From Brachionus manjavacas (Eukaryota > Rotifera > Eurotatoria > Ploima > Brachionidae): DNA of 64,000 nucleotides. The stretch covers positions 7,758,501 to 7,822,500 of the forward strand of contig JAHQIY010000004.1 in NCBI GenBank assembly GCA_019054805.1, written 5' to 3'. Below, piece by piece: positions 1 to 12,045 of this stretch. Position numbers and translations under genes: made by a program. Under the pieces are notes generated by a model. It did not search any database and was not told the DNA's origin. It worked only from the letters and a program-made list of their open reading frames with translations. Position 1 is the first letter of the stretch, and every line of letters starts with the position of its first letter.

Positions 1-940
1 TTTTTTAAATTTTGAAAATTGATTTTATTTGCTTACTTGTGAGTCTTTCGTCCATTCTAGTTACTTTTTCTTCGACTCCTTAAATTGGCAAAATAAGATT
101 TTTTAAATTTTGAAAATTGATTTTATTTGCTTACTTGTCAGTCTTTCGTCCATTCTAGTTACTTTTTCTTCGACTCCTTAAATTGGCAAAATAAGATTTT
201 TTAAATTTTGAAAATTGATTTTATTTGCTTACGTGTCAGTCTTTCGTCCATTCTAGTTACTTTTTCTTCGACTCCTTAAATTGGCAAAATAAGATTTTTT
301 AAATTTTGAAAATTGATTTTATTTGCTTACGTGTCAGTCTTTCGTCCATTCTAGTTACTTTTTCTTCGACTCCTTAAATTGGCAAAATAAGATTTTTTAA
401 ATTTTGAAAATTGATTTTATTTGCTTACTTGTGAGTCTTTCGTCCATTCTAGTTACTTTTTCTTCGACTCCTTAAATTGGCAAAATAAGATTTTTTAAAT
501 TTTGAAAATTGATTTTATTTGCTTACTTGTCAGTCTTTCGTCCATTCTAGTTACTTTTTCTTCGACTCCTTAAATTGGCAAAATAAGATTTTTTAAATTT
601 TGAAAATTGATTTTATTTGCTTACGTGTCAGTCTTTCGTCCATTCTAGTTACTTTTTCTTCGACTCCTTAAATTGGCAAAATAAGATTTTTTAAATTTTG
701 AAAATTGATTTTATTTGCTTACTTGTCAGTCTTTCGTCCATTCTAGTTACTTTTTCTTCGACTCCTTAAATTGGCAAAATAAGATTTTTTAAATTTTGAA
801 AATTGATTTTATTTGCTTACGTGTCAGTCTTTCGTCCATTCTAGTTACTTTTTCTTCGACTCCTTAAATTGGCAAAATAAGATTTTTTAAATTTTGAAAT
901 TTGATTTTATTTGCTTACGTGTCAGTCTTTCGTCCATTCT
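1..940. repeat. 98-bp tandem satellite array, about 9.6 copies, running off the left edge
   Basis: Units start at 1, 99, 197, 295, 393, 491, 589, 687, 785 and 883 and are nearly identical. The array stops abruptly at about 940, where the sequence after CGTCCATTCT changes. Units differ mainly at two sites in the ACTTGTGAGTC segment, giving three variants: A (ACTTGTGAGTC), B (ACTTGTCAGTC) and C (ACGTGTCAGTC). In order they read A B C C A B C B C C, so units may have been amplified in blocks. There is no ORF. The true length is unknown because the array is cut by the window edge. Confidence 0.97.
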
Positions 941-1510
941 GGATAACCGACTATTCATCTCGCTTACATCTGTTTAAGCCGTAAAATTAATTTTTTTAAT
1001 TTTTTAAGAGTAATTAAATTTTACTTTCTACAAGCATACTAAGTATCAATAAAATTTGATTTATTTTGGCTTCTATTGAACCTTCTTCATTTATGACTCT
1101 GATCTTCATATTTAAACAAATTACATTTTCCTTATTGATAAAATAAAAATTATACTTCATCTATTAAATTAATTTGTGATGACATGATCTGAAAATTAAA
1201 AAAAATTTATATTAAAACTAAATACTATTTTGAAAAATTTTTTCACAATTTAAGCTTATTATTTTTTCTCGATTCAGAATGTTCTAAACTAATCAAACTA
1301 ATCATCTATAGTTAGAACATAAAGCTCCTAGAAATTATAATAGGCGATAGAATTCTATTCATCATGTACATTCATCTATCAACTAGTCAACCATCAACCC
1401 AAAATTACATCAAACAACTGCGTGCTTTATTTTAATCTGTTTGACTATGAATCTTTTTAGTTAGTCAATTTATTAATCTCTAGATCTCTATTAATCTCTA
1501 TTGAGTCGAA
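941..1510. other. AT-rich non-coding stretch
   Basis: Nothing recognisable: no ORF, repeat unit or family motif was seen between the satellite and the decayed coding fragment that follows. Confidence 0.5.
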
Positions 1511-1530
1511 TCCAAATTACGAAATTCTGA

Positions 1531-1785
1531 AAATGTTAAAAATATTAAAGACAGAAAGGCTGGTAAAAAAAGAGAAGAACTAGCTGCTAAAGAAGTTGGT
1601 AGTATTAGTTTAGCTGATCATTTGAAAAAAGAACTTGAATTGATAAGAACATTTATGGTGGGTGGTAAAGAAAAAAGCGAAAAAAGAAAGATACGCCAAA
1701 AGATAATGTCAACAATGAAAAGCCTAAAAAAGACGACTAAAATTTCGGGTCTAATTCTGAAAGTTCAGATTCGGATTACGAATAA
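1531..1785 (+). pseudogene. Decayed coding fragment with a frameshift, family unknown
   Basis: One frame reads a charged, coding-like stretch (containing REELAAKE, then SISLADHLKKELELIRTF) up to about 1665. A neighbouring frame then continues with a lysine-rich tail and an acidic ending SESSDSDYE just before a stop. The natural reading is the C-terminus of an old gene or transposon protein broken by a frameshift and at least one stop. No start codon, splice sites or conserved domain can be assigned. It could be a transposase tail, but nothing proves this. Confidence 0.3.
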
Positions 1786-1829
1786 TTTTATTTTTTTTAA
1801 CTTCACAAGATTTTCTAGTCAATAAAATG

Positions 1830-3316
1830 AATCAAATAAACTTGACCAACTTTTAACAATTTTTAATATATTCTTAAAAAATCTTTTTCATAGCTCAAAT
1901 TTCTGGAGTAATTTTTATTCAGACTAGTTATGAAAGAATAGTGTCTTAAAAAGAAAATGATAACATTTGTCTAAGCTGACAAGCATTTAAGTAATATATT
2001 TTAGTCAAAACTTCAAAAATACAATCTGGATCAAAAATAAAAAACAAAAATTTAAAATTGAAGTCTAAATTTTTATTTTAAGGACCAAAGAATCAATCTG
2101 CTCAATGTATCAGAATTTTATCACCAAAATTTAGACAACTCTTTAAATCAAAACAAAACTCTGTAATTCTGAAAATACTGCTTTATTGAAGAATTTTGGT
2201 GATGCAAATACTGAAAAATGAAGCAGAATAATTGTTAGCCCTTAAAAATTTTCCCTTGAAATTTTATACAGATTAAGAATGACTACTTATTTATTTAAAA
2301 CAACCCAAAACTCGTCGATCGGACAACTAGGTCTCAAGGAATCCTGGTGATCTTGTAATTTTACTTAAAAACGCAATGGTAACCAGAATAGAGAAATTCT
2401 TCAAGAGAACATTTTCAAAAAAAGATAAGAAAAGCCGCCTAGAGAGATTCCATACAAGAATAAATTAAAAAGACAATATGCTACGTTAAGTAGAGAATTG
2501 TAAGACTTATCATTGTAACAAATAAATTTTTAAAAGTTTAATAAATAAATAGTTAAATTAAATTAAAACTTAATCTTTTGAATGTAAAATTTAGAAAACT
2601 AAGTCGACCAGTTAGTATTATAGCATAAAATTTTAAAGTTTATTCATTTAGCTTTCTTTTAAGTGTATATTCACTTTCCTTGTCCAAGTTTTTTTGAAAC
2701 GGATTTTTATTTCTAAATGCACAACTTTTAGAGGTAAAGAATGGTAAAGAAGTGTCTTAAATTTTCAAGAAGAATTTTATTCTCTTTTTTTTGTATAAAT
2801 TGAGTTTTTTTTATAATCAGGAAAAATTTGGTTAAAAAAGCTCATTCCATTAAAAAGTAATTACATTTTATTCACATAACCCTATTTTTTTTAACTTTAT
2901 ATATCTGTATACATTCTTTATCTGAATAAGATGTCATCTGAAACAAACACTCATTAAGTGTTTTTTTTTAATTTAAAATTTCCGCCAAGATTTATTGGGG
3001 ACTCGTTAGATCAAAAATTTAATAAATTATTCTAAATTTTATTTAGTCAGATATTTTTTTGGAATAATATGATATTTTGTTAGATTTAACTAAAAAATTT
3101 GAAAAAAATTTTGAATTATTCTTTAATTTTTTATTTAATTTTGGTATGTTTTTAAGAAAATTTTTAAAGAAGTTGAAAAAATTAAGGATAAATTTATAAT
3201 CAACTTTATGATCTATTAAAGTACTAAAATTATTAATAACAAAACAAATTTCAGTTGTTTTTGATTTCAATTGTTTTTTAATTTTGATGACGACAATCTA
3301 GGATTGAGAAATCCAA
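1830..3316. other. AT-rich non-coding stretch
   Basis: No supported gene. A short minus-strand ORF at 3043-3270 is Phe/Asn/Lys-rich, as expected of random AT-rich DNA, and has no domain. Confidence 0.4.
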
Positions 3317-3439
3317 GCAATTTGTGAAAAATTACCTAAAGAAGATTTTTTGAAGCTGGTGCCAAAAAATTCAATTTTCAAAGAAGCATGGAGAAAAGCT
3401 GGCGACAGCTTTAAAAATGATAAAAATAAAATTAATTAA
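3317..3439 (+). pseudogene. Short coding-like remnant of about 40 codons
   Basis: This frame reads AICEKLPKEDFLKLVPKN followed by an equally non-biased stretch (KEAWRKAGDSF) and then a stop. Its composition is unlike the Phe/Asn/Lys noise around it. Another frame just upstream reads DDNLGLRNPS, so a one-base shift may separate two parts of one old reading frame. No family is recognised. Confidence 0.25.
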
Positions 3440-3454
3440 AATTCCGTAAAAAAT

Positions 3455-3765
3455 TTTTCAAAAGGTTTAAAAAATTTACTTTTTTTTACTAAAAATTACC
3501 ACTATTAGATAAAATTTGACGTAAAATTGCGTGAAAAAAAGTAATTTTTTTTTTCGAATTCAGGCCCTAAAAATTCAATAAATGTCAATAAATGTCAAAA
3601 TTCTTACAAAAAATAGTATTTTTTGTAATTTTTACTTTTTACAAAAATTCACGTAATTTCCGGTATTTTTACGTAAATTCTGGTAAAATCCGGTAAATTT
3701 ACTTTTTTAACTTTGGTAATTTTACGTAATTTAACGTGAAATTAAGTAAAAACAGTTAATCATAG
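3455..3765. repeat. Patch rich in GTAA/TTAC words, possibly a worn inverted-repeat element
   Basis: The stretch repeats words such as TTACGTAA, GGTAAA and ACGTAAA in both orientations, including GTAATTTTACGTAATTTAAC near 3716-3735, far more densely than its flanks. The composition resembles the interior of the MITE at 13296-13743, which is also full of GTAA/TTAC words, but I could not define terminal repeats or a target-site duplication. Confidence 0.3.
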
Positions 3766-4751
3766 CAGTACTATAACTTTTTGTTATAAAATTCTAAGAA
3801 TTGGTTAAAGGAATCATTAATTAATTCAAATAATTCTTTTTCATTATTCTTTATGTTGTGCAATGCTTTAATAATTGAAGAATTCATTTTTCTATGCTTT
3901 GATAAGTCTAAAAACTGATTAACAAAATGTTTGAAATAACCATTTAGTGGAAATTTTTTTTTTTTAAAATAAATTCAATTTTAAATAAAACAACTTTAAA
4001 TTTTAAACATTGCAGCAATAAATTAATTTTTTGAAATGTCAGTGAAATACATGATTTCGACTCAATATGAATATATTGCCTATAGGACTTAAAATCTCAA
4101 AATTTTGCTAATTTATTTAATCATATTTAAAATTAAAATCAATAATTTGTTTCATGTTTTTTCATCATTAAGGGTTAAAAAACTCAATTTTGTCAATTTG
4201 AATTAATGAAAAAGAATTTTATTTTTGTAATTTTTTGAAAATTTGAATGAAAATTCACAAAGCCTCTCGATAAGCTGATACGGAATGCATGATTAAATTA
4301 AATATATGACCACAAGTTCAGCAAATATGGCGTCTTCAAAGAGTAAAGCTATTTAAAATGGTATATCTTGGTCATTTTTCAAGGTAGACATTTCAAATTC
4401 ACCAAATATTCAAAAATAAGAAAATTCTATTTCTAAATCATAGAATACTGTAAAAAGAGACATTTTATCTTTAAGGCTTAGGGGGCGAAAGCGCATTAGG
4501 TAAAAAAAATTTAAATTATTTAATTTTATATAAATTCGAATACTGAAAAACAAATTAAAAAATCTGACACTGATGGGCATCCTTTTCTTGTTAGTTTTTG
4601 TCGAATGAAAAGATTTATTTTTATTTCTGCTTAAAAAGAACAATAATTATTAAAATAAAATAAATATTCAGCTCAAATAAGGAAAAAAAAACAGTTTTAA
4701 ATCATAATTAGGTAATTTTTTCAAATAAGAACCAAGTGTATTAGAAAATGC
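3766..4751. other. AT-rich non-coding stretch
   Basis: No gene supported. The minus-strand ORF at 4410-4643 has no domain and noise-like composition. Confidence 0.4.
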
Positions 4752-4858
4752 GGTGTAGATGATCAACTCAATGCAGTACCTAAACCTCTGTGTCAGATCG
4801 GAGCCGTTGCTCAAAAAAGAAGATGAGCGCCTTCCCATTATCCACTAGGATAGAAAAA
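4752..4858 (+). repeat. Dispersed repeat, copy 1 of 3
   Basis: Shares the core GAGCGCC(T)TCCCATTATCC followed by ACTAGGATAGAA, and an upstream block CTCTGTGTCAGATCG, with copies at 16696-16786 (opposite strand) and 29990-30102. It is GC-richer than its surroundings and has no ORF. It could be a SINE or the 3' end of a LINE. Confidence 0.8.
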
Positions 4859-5617
4859 GGAACAATTATATATTACAAAATAATAAATCAGATGAAGATA
4901 AAAAAAATTAAAAAATTTTCCTTGTTACGATTAAAAATAGTCCTATATCCTTGAAATTTTTTTGCTCTCATTTTCGAATGGTTGGTAAAATTTCTAGTGA
5001 AGATCAAATCCCATAACCCTAACCCCAAAAAAAACTGGCAAATTTGTAAAGTTTGTTAAATTTAAAGCTAAAATCTGTGTGTGGATTGCGTTTCCTACAG
5101 ACTGAATATTATTTTCAATGTTTTTGAATAATTCTTATAGAATTAAAATTCTGAGGATTTCTAGTATAAATAAAAATTAGTTGATATACAAATAAATACC
5201 CAAATTATTTTTTTTATTAAATGTCATTAAGTTTAAATAATCCTTAGTGTATATTTTTTCCGATAAAATATCTGAAATTATAGAATCACTAAATATAGAT
5301 TTTAAATTTTAAAAAAAATTTAGATTTCTATTCTTGACGAAGCTCGGCTTTTAACGCTCCAAGTGAAAACCATTTTTATTAGCCAGTAAATGGTGTGGGT
5401 ATTGGGCGATACAGAATACCAATCGCTCAATACGGTAAATATTAATAACTCTTTACTAAATATAAGCTCTCTGATAACAATGCAAAGCCCTTATTTCGAA
5501 TTTAAATTTCACGTAAAAAAATAATTGATCAGTCGTTTGGACTCACTTTTTTTTAGATAATTGAATAAAAAAACATAATAAATCAAAAATTTATTTTTAA
5601 ATAATACAAATTTTGCA
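4859..5617. other. Intergenic; poly-A signal of the GPCR gene at its right end
   Basis: No gene seen. Moderately GC-rich short words occur at 5330-5430 but with no ORF or repeat partner in the window. Confidence 0.4.
5590..5595 (-). terminator. Candidate polyadenylation signal for the GPCR gene
   Basis: AATAAA on the minus strand about 25 bases past the GPCR stop. In DNA this AT-rich the hexamer is common, so only its position supports it. Confidence 0.4.
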
Positions 5618-7747
5618 TCATATTTCGAGATCAGGTTCAGCCGGGCGATTATATTGATGTAATTTTGAATTAAAATCTATTGAATATTGATCTAAATCAT
5701 CGATATCATTTAAATCACTGTGTATATTAAAATCCTGTGTATCGTTGTTTTTTTGCCAGTTTAAGCATAACATCGGACAAATACACATCAAGCAGGTGCA
5801 GTATTCATTATTTTCTTCATATTTTTTTAAATATTCCTCATCATAATCTCTTATGAGGCAAGTCGACGGTTTGATGGATAAAAGTCTTGCCAGACTCAGA
5901 CGAAATCTTACATCAAAAATTAGCAGTAGGAAAAATTTACACAATAGACTCAATTGAAACAAAATAAAAACAAAATTGTAGTAAACATAAAAGTCCAAGT
6001 TTATTTCCTCGTGATGTTTGGAAAACAAATCGAGAATAAGTCTGGAAAAAAAATAGGGAAATGCGAATAAAATGTACATGGCCAAATCAATAATAAACAT
6101 TAAATTCAAATTTTGATCTTCTTTTTGTTTTAGTTGAAGTTTTTTGTAGTTTTTTTGATTTTTCAATGATGCCACACTTGAGTTCAAATAATCATCACTA
6201 CAATTTAGTCGAGTCTCACATTTATTTGATCCAATTGAAGCATTTAATGTGCCAAACTTTGCCATGCTATTTTGCTCTTGAATTTTGATCATTTTCATTC
6301 TTTTTTTGCTAATTCTTTCTTGTTGAACTAATAACTTTGTATTGTGGGCGTACAAGTAAATGAAAGATGATATCACAACAAGAACAATAAAAATTGGTGC
6401 AGAAATTACCATAGTATGTTCGAGCCAAAAATACAATGTGTTGTAAGACAATAATTCATTCAAATCGCTTTTAGTAATGCAAACAAGTGAGATATTAAGA
6501 ATGTCAATGTTTTTCCGGGTCCTGGTCTGTCTGGAAAATCTTGAGTCTCCGGGTTTTACTATAAAATCTTCGCATTTTTTAACTATGCTGCAAAAGCTGT
6601 ATTTCATTGAGGCTAGACTCAAAAATCCTTGCTGGGTGAAAAAATTTTTATGCGAAATTTTCATTTTGGATATGGTTTCATTTGTTTTTTTGTCTAATTG
6701 AGTTCTTAAAACAAAGCCTAATGCCAGATTTCTTGTCATATAAGATCGCTTTGGTCCGAAGGTGTCCGATTGACAGGTTGAATTTTTTTGTCCATGATTA
6801 TCATGACGGACAAAATAGATATCATTTTCATTAGCAAAATTTTTAGGTATTCGCGACGGAGAAAGAGCCAGCAGGCTTTCATTAACATTGAAACCGTAAA
6901 ATTGCGGAATAGACAGCGAAATAGAAACCAAAATTGTAACTGCTATTGAAAAATTAATAACTCTTTTACTAAAATAAGAAACTTGGCGTGTGTTGGGAAT
7001 TTGTCTCTTCTGTTTGAGGCCTTCTTCATAACAAGACTCGACCATCACACTATCTTCGTTTATTACATCTGAAAAAGTGATGTAATTATCGTTCTGGCTG
7101 AAAAAATTGGAAAACTCAAGTTTATTTGGAATGGGCGATTCTTTGACTTCGTTGTTGTGGCTCATACTTAAATTGGATGCACTGTCAAATAACTCTGTAG
7201 TGTCCGCAATGTTTTTATTCTGCTTAAGTCGCGATTGTTGCTGATGGAACAATTTTTGCTGATAACTGAATTGAACCTGCTGTTGGAATAGTAGCTTGCG
7301 ATTGTAGCGACTGTAGTTAAAATTGTGGTGAAATTTGATGATGGCTATTAAACAGTAATCCAAAGAAGTGAACATAAAATTCCAAATAACACAATAAAGA
7401 CAAATACTGTAGATTATGTTAAGAACAATTTTTAATTTAAAATATGTGGTCTTGTGACTTTTGAAATAAAAATTATCGATTAGATATTTTTCGTAATTGT
7501 TTGATATAAAAATTAAAAAGGAAAAAAATTGATACAAAAAATTGAATTTGAACTGTAAAATAAAATATGTTTTCGAAGCAGAGCTGAAATAGGGTCTAGA
7601 TGTGATAACAATGCCGATAAATGATGTCACACATCCGAAGGCGATTAGAGTCGGAATAAAGGTGAATGAAAAATCCACAATTTGTTTACTTAATTCCATA
7701 CATTCTAAATTTTGATTAAATAAACGATTTAGCTCATAAAATTCCAT
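5618..7747 (-). CDS. Divergent class A-like seven-transmembrane receptor (orphan GPCR), 709 aa, single exon
   Basis: An uninterrupted 709-codon frame with seven hydrophobic segments at about residues 24-50, 61-83, 106-137, 263-283, 443-468, 546-575 and 585-612. The end of helix 3 reads TSLDYCLIAIIKFH, where family members have a DRY-type motif; helix 6 has FAFPYF; helix 7 runs into FDVRFRLSLARLL, the usual start of helix 8. The loops are unusually large: intracellular loop 2 about 125 residues with Gln-rich runs, extracellular loop 2 about 160 residues with several Cys and Asn-X-Ser/Thr sites, and intracellular loop 3 about 75 residues. A Cys cluster (CTCLMCICPMLC, about 650-661) in the tail is a likely palmitoylation site. 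The likely role is sensing an extracellular ligand, perhaps a peptide, through G proteins; the ligand is unknown. The missing DRY and NPxxY signatures make the subfamily uncertain. Many other invertebrate GPCR genes also lack introns. Confidence 0.75.
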   Translation of the reverse strand: MEFYELNRLFNQNLECMELSKQIVDFSFTFIPTLIAFGCVTSFIGIVITSRPYFSSASKTYFILQFKFNFLYQFFSFLIFISNNYEKYLIDNFYFKSHKTTYFKLKIVLNIIYSICLYCVIWNFMFTSLDYCLIAIIKFHHNFNYSRYNRKLLFQQQVQFSYQQKLFHQQQSRLKQNKNIADTTELFDSASNLSMSHNNEVKESPIPNKLEFSNFFSQNDNYITFSDVINEDSVMVESCYEEGLKQKRQIPNTRQVSYFSKRVINFSIAVTILVSISLSIPQFYGFNVNESLLALSPSRIPKNFANENDIYFVRHDNHGQKNSTCQSDTFGPKRSYMTRNLALGFVLRTQLDKKTNETISKMKISHKNFFTQQGFLSLASMKYSFCSIVKKCEDFIVKPGDSRFSRQTRTRKNIDILNISLVCITKSDLNELLSYNTLYFWLEHTMVISAPIFIVLVVISSFIYLYAHNTKLLVQQERISKKRMKMIKIQEQNSMAKFGTLNASIGSNKCETRLNCSDDYLNSSVASLKNQKNYKKLQLKQKEDQNLNLMFIIDLAMYILFAFPYFFSRLILDLFSKHHEEINLDFYVYYNFVFILFQLSLLCKFFLLLIFDVRFRLSLARLLSIKPSTCLIRDYDEEYLKKYEENNEYCTCLMCICPMLCLNWQKNNDTQDFNIHSDLNDIDDLDQYSIDFNSKLHQYNRPAEPDLEI

Positions 7748-10700
7748 TTTTTCTATTCATTTGATGAATAGCTTGTTGAAGCTTTAATCTATCATAAAAA
7801 CTGAAAATAGTTTAAAAAATTAAAATAACAAATTTTTTTTATTGCATTCAATTAAAAAACCCAAAATTTTGATGATTGCTGATGCTAAAACAATAAAAAA
7901 TTATGACTAATTGCCTTAAAAATTGTAGCCTTAAAAATAAATATTTTCATTTGAAAAAAAAACTAATTGAGTCAGAAAATTAATAACTTTTTATTGATCG
8001 TACTTTTTGGCATCTTTAAAAATTAATTTCAAAATGATTAATGCTAATTTGTCCCTCTTAAGCATGCTTTGGATTGAAAAATTAGCAAAAATGATATCGA
8101 ATTTCATCTAAATTATACAATATTTTAACTAAAAATTATTTAGATTTAAATCAAAAATTATTTTATTCACAAATTGATAATTTTGCTTCTTAATAAAGAA
8201 TTTTTAAATGAATTAAATGAAAATGACACTCTGTCTCTTCCTATTCCCATTCATACCGTAGTTTTAATTAAATTTCTATTTTTTAAAAATTAACTCAATT
8301 CTTGTGACTGTTTAAGGATTAAAATTTTACTTAAACCAATTTGAAAAATTAAATATTTTTTCTTTTTAAATTAGAATGGGCGGATTTTATTTATTCTTTA
8401 TTTAAAAAAAACAGAAAAGGTTTTATAATTGAATATTTCTCTGGAAATAGAAATATATTGATTGTCAAATAAATAATGAAAATATGTCCAAAATTTTATT
8501 ATGATTTCTCGTATTTTTAATCATTTAAATGACTAGCTGAAATATGGATCACAGAATATAGAGCTCTATTTTATAAAGCTTCAAGCTTAGCACAAATTAA
8601 TAAAAACCATAATTATGATTTGCTTCCAAATTGACAAAATTCTAATCCCCGAGGCTATTTCACAATATTTTAGTGCGTTTTGTCAAAAAAATAAAGATGA
8701 TTCATTTTTCAGAAAAAAGCATATTATATGTTTAGATGAAATTTAATCTGTAGCCCATATTACAACTTTTTTTAATATATTAATTTTTTCTCCTTTTAAA
8801 CATGAAAATATTCTCAGATTAGTATAATTCTGTCTTATCTTGTTTGAATCATAAATGGATTATTGAAATTATTTAGTATTTCAAAAGGTTTTTTGTTTTT
8901 GGTTAAATTACTAACTTCAATTTAAAAATTTCCTCATGAAATCTGTCATGCCATTCATATGAAATATTTTTCATCAAGTTGAGCTAATGAATATCTCTTT
9001 TTAGTATGAACCAATTCAGTGCATCAACCTGTATGACTAAATTAAATCTCAGCCTGGCGATGAATAAAACCCAGCAAAAGTTTTAATAAAATATTTTATC
9101 GATTATTTTATTTCCTCTAATTTAAAACAATTTTTTTCCTAAATGAAACTAAAATAAATGAATTACATGACTTTATTTTATTTCATCAAAACACAAAAAA
9201 TAAATTTATAATTATTTAGATTCTTAAATTCATCGATCGAAAATATGTAAGCTTCAACACAGCCAAATCACCTATTATTTGATTCTTGCCTTTTTAATAG
9301 AAATTTTGAAGAGCAATCAAGAAACTAATGTAAGAAGAACTAAAATCTATCAGATTAGTTAAAACGTCTCTGTCTAATATTTCAAGAACCCGAAAATTTA
9401 TAATAGATCAGTTTTTTTTAATTTATCCCTCAATAATAATAAAAATTAAAGGCTATCATTTTTTATAAGTTTTTCAAAAAAATTCTTCATAGATATGAAG
9501 AAATTCCTAAAAAATGGAATTAGGGACTATCTTGCATTTAATAAGATGCATTTATAGAAAAATACACAATTTCTTGATTTATTTTGAAACTTAGTAAATT
9601 TTAATTAGCTTTAGAATTTACTTTAAGTCAAATATTTGACAAAATTAATTTGAATATTTATCAAAAATAATGGATTTTTTTTTAATTTTAAAAGACGAAT
9701 AAAATAAAGCGAATTAGCTTGGGAAAATCTAAATTTTAAATATTTTCCATCAAAATAATTATCTCGAATTCTAGATGTCCTGTAATGAATTCCAGCTTAA
9801 ATAAAAAATTATATTTTCCTGGCTATAAACAATTAATTTTTTTATTTGCTTGCTTGGGATGAATTTTATAAAAAAGAGTTTCGAAGCTATCGAGTTATGC
9901 ATTGCTATTCAATCCGAGAGCATAATTTTTCTTAATTTTTTTTTTGTCCATAGAAATTTTCAAAAAAAATAAATAATTGAAGTTATCTCTTAATAGATCA
10001 AACAAAATAAAATGAAAAAATGGCCGCCTTTTTGCTGTTAGTCTAAAAATTCTGTAGCAAAAAATATTAATAGGCTTACTTTAGCCTGGATTTTCTCATT
10101 AAAAAAAAAACTATTAAATGAATGACTAAAATTTTTGCTTTTGAATATTTTTTCCGTGAACTTAAAATTATAAAAATGTAAACTCTGAAAAATAAAAGAG
10201 TTTTTTAGGAAATTGAGGGGAAATTTTATTAATTGTTTGAAAACTGATGAAAATAAAATTAGATTTAAAAAAATTAATAAAAGCTCAAATAAAATATTTG
10301 CTCGAAAATAATAAATGAGATAAAAAATAGATATTTTGTAATTTGACGACATCTGATGAGTGTAAAGCTAGGATTTCGTTTATTTAATAAACTCACAATT
10401 CATTTATTTGTTTAGCAATTTATATTAGTTGATACAAATCAAACAAAATACAAGCTATTGTGAGCTTAATAACTTGGTGGCGTTTATAGCACGAACGATA
10501 GAGTGAGTAATTTTTCTAATGATCTTTAGACACTGAGAGTTGGAAAAAAAAAACAAATTATTTGAATATATTGTTGCAAAAAAACTAATCAAATACAAAT
10601 CGAATTTCATTTAAATTGCATGTTTATAGAAAGAACCCATATTCCCATTTTTATCAAATTTCTCAGTTTTAATATATTTTAATTGCGTTTTTTCTTCGAT

Positions 10701-11095
10701 AAAAATGAATTTTAAGTTTTAATAGAAAAATCAATAAAATATCAAAAATCAACAGCTATCAAAACGCAAAAGGGCTACGAATTGAATTATATTATTAAAT
10801 ATTAATTTTAAAAATTTAAGCTGCCAGAATTTGAAAATAAAAGTGGCATTAAATCTCTCAAAATTCTAATACAAAACCGGATAAGTTGATTTTAAGTGAA
10901 AAAAAGAGTTGAATGAGGAAATAAAATTTAATCTATACATAGGTTTTCTGGTACTTAATTTTTAAAAAGGTTTTTTTTAATTCCCCGATTTCTTGATTCT
11001 AAATTAAAATTAAGATTCTAAATTATTTAATACTATAATACTAAGTACGTCCTAATCAACGGGTTAAGTTGAATCACAAGTTAAAATAAGCGAAT
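7748..11095. other. AT-rich intergenic stretch without recognisable genes
   Basis: About 3.3 kb. The longest frame (10038-10352, minus strand) is a Phe/Leu/Asn/Lys-rich string with no domain and looks like chance. No repeat partner was noticed. Confidence 0.45.
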
Positions 11096-12045
11096 GTCAA
11101 GCAATTTTTTTTCCTCTCACCGAGAACTCAAAATATAAATTTCAAAACTGGGAATTTCAAGTTTTAAAATTTTTTTCTGTTCAAGTCAAGCCAAATGAGT
11201 AAGAAATAAGCCAAATTCAAGTTTTTTTTTGTTTAAATTTATTATCAATATCAAGTTAAAAGACTAAAATTATCAATAAGATATTTTTAGAATAAAAATA
11301 ATAAAAAAGTTATGAACAGTAGTTTTTTTTTTATAGACAAATACAATACCCCTAAAAGTTCATTGACTAACTTTCTAACACTGAAAAGCTAAAACAGCAT
11401 TTTTAACTTAATCTAATTTTGTTTAATTTAATATAGCATTACAAACATTCAAATATTCAATCGCCGATTATAATTACAGATGAAGAGGTTAACGCAGTTT
11501 TGGGTTATAAGTTTTGAATTTGTGTTAATTTGTAATTTATAAGTAAAATAGTTAAGAGGTTATTTTGGTTCCTTTGGGTGTAAAATAATCTTAAACGGCC
11601 TTATTTTGGGAACTTTTTTACTATAACTCCATGTATTAACTATTCAAAAGTGGCCGTGATAAGTAAAAAATTTAAAAGTATGAAATATCGACACAAAAAT
11701 AGCCACATTGATTATATTCAGATTAGTCACCCAGAATGCAATACTTGCATTTGTATCAAATATTTGGATGTTGGATTTTGTCCTCATTTAATAGTAGCTT
11801 TGATTTGCTTTAAAAATGATACCCAGATTTGAAATTAAACGATGATAAATATAAAAATAAATCTAATAAAAATATAGAAAGACATAGCTAGATAGAATTT
11901 AAAAAAAAACTTGAATTTATTCTACCTTATTTTTTACTTATTTTGGCTTGACTTGAACAGAAAAATATTTGAATGCTTGAAATTCCCAGTTTTGAAATTT
12001 ATAATTTGACTTTCTCGATGAGAGTAAAAAAAAATTTTGCTTGAC
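11096..12045. mobile_element. MULE-like DNA transposon remnant, 950 bp, with terminal inverted repeats of about 140 bp
   Basis: The left end (11096 to about 11230) and right end (about 11901-12045) are inverted copies. Both begin GTCAAGC and share TTTCAAAACTGGGAATTTCA and then CTGTTCAAGTCAAGCCAAA on the inward side. Long inverted repeats together with an internal SWIM-type zinc-finger fragment fit the Mutator-like (MULE) group, in which SWIM domains are common. No target-site duplication is clear. The interior is far too short for a full transposase, so this copy is non-autonomous. Confidence 0.8.
11650..11832 (+). pseudogene. SWIM zinc-finger fragment of a MULE-type transposase
   Basis: A 60-codon frame carries the SWIM pattern C-x-C-x(n)-C-x-H: CNTCICIKYLDVGFCPHLIV, where the second Cys pair partner and His lie in CPH. 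SWIM domains of MULE transposases have the same spacing and a following hydrophobic helix. It lies centrally between the inverted repeats of the 950-bp element, and no catalytic DDE region is present, so it is a leftover of the element's transposase rather than a host gene. Confidence 0.7.

Noticed and set aside
1-940. CRISPR array
   Set aside because: The 98-bp units are contiguous near-identical repeats with no unique spacers, in a eukaryotic genome.
6477-6701. Plus-strand 74-codon frame
   Set aside because: It is opposite the GPCR coding sequence and has no independent support.
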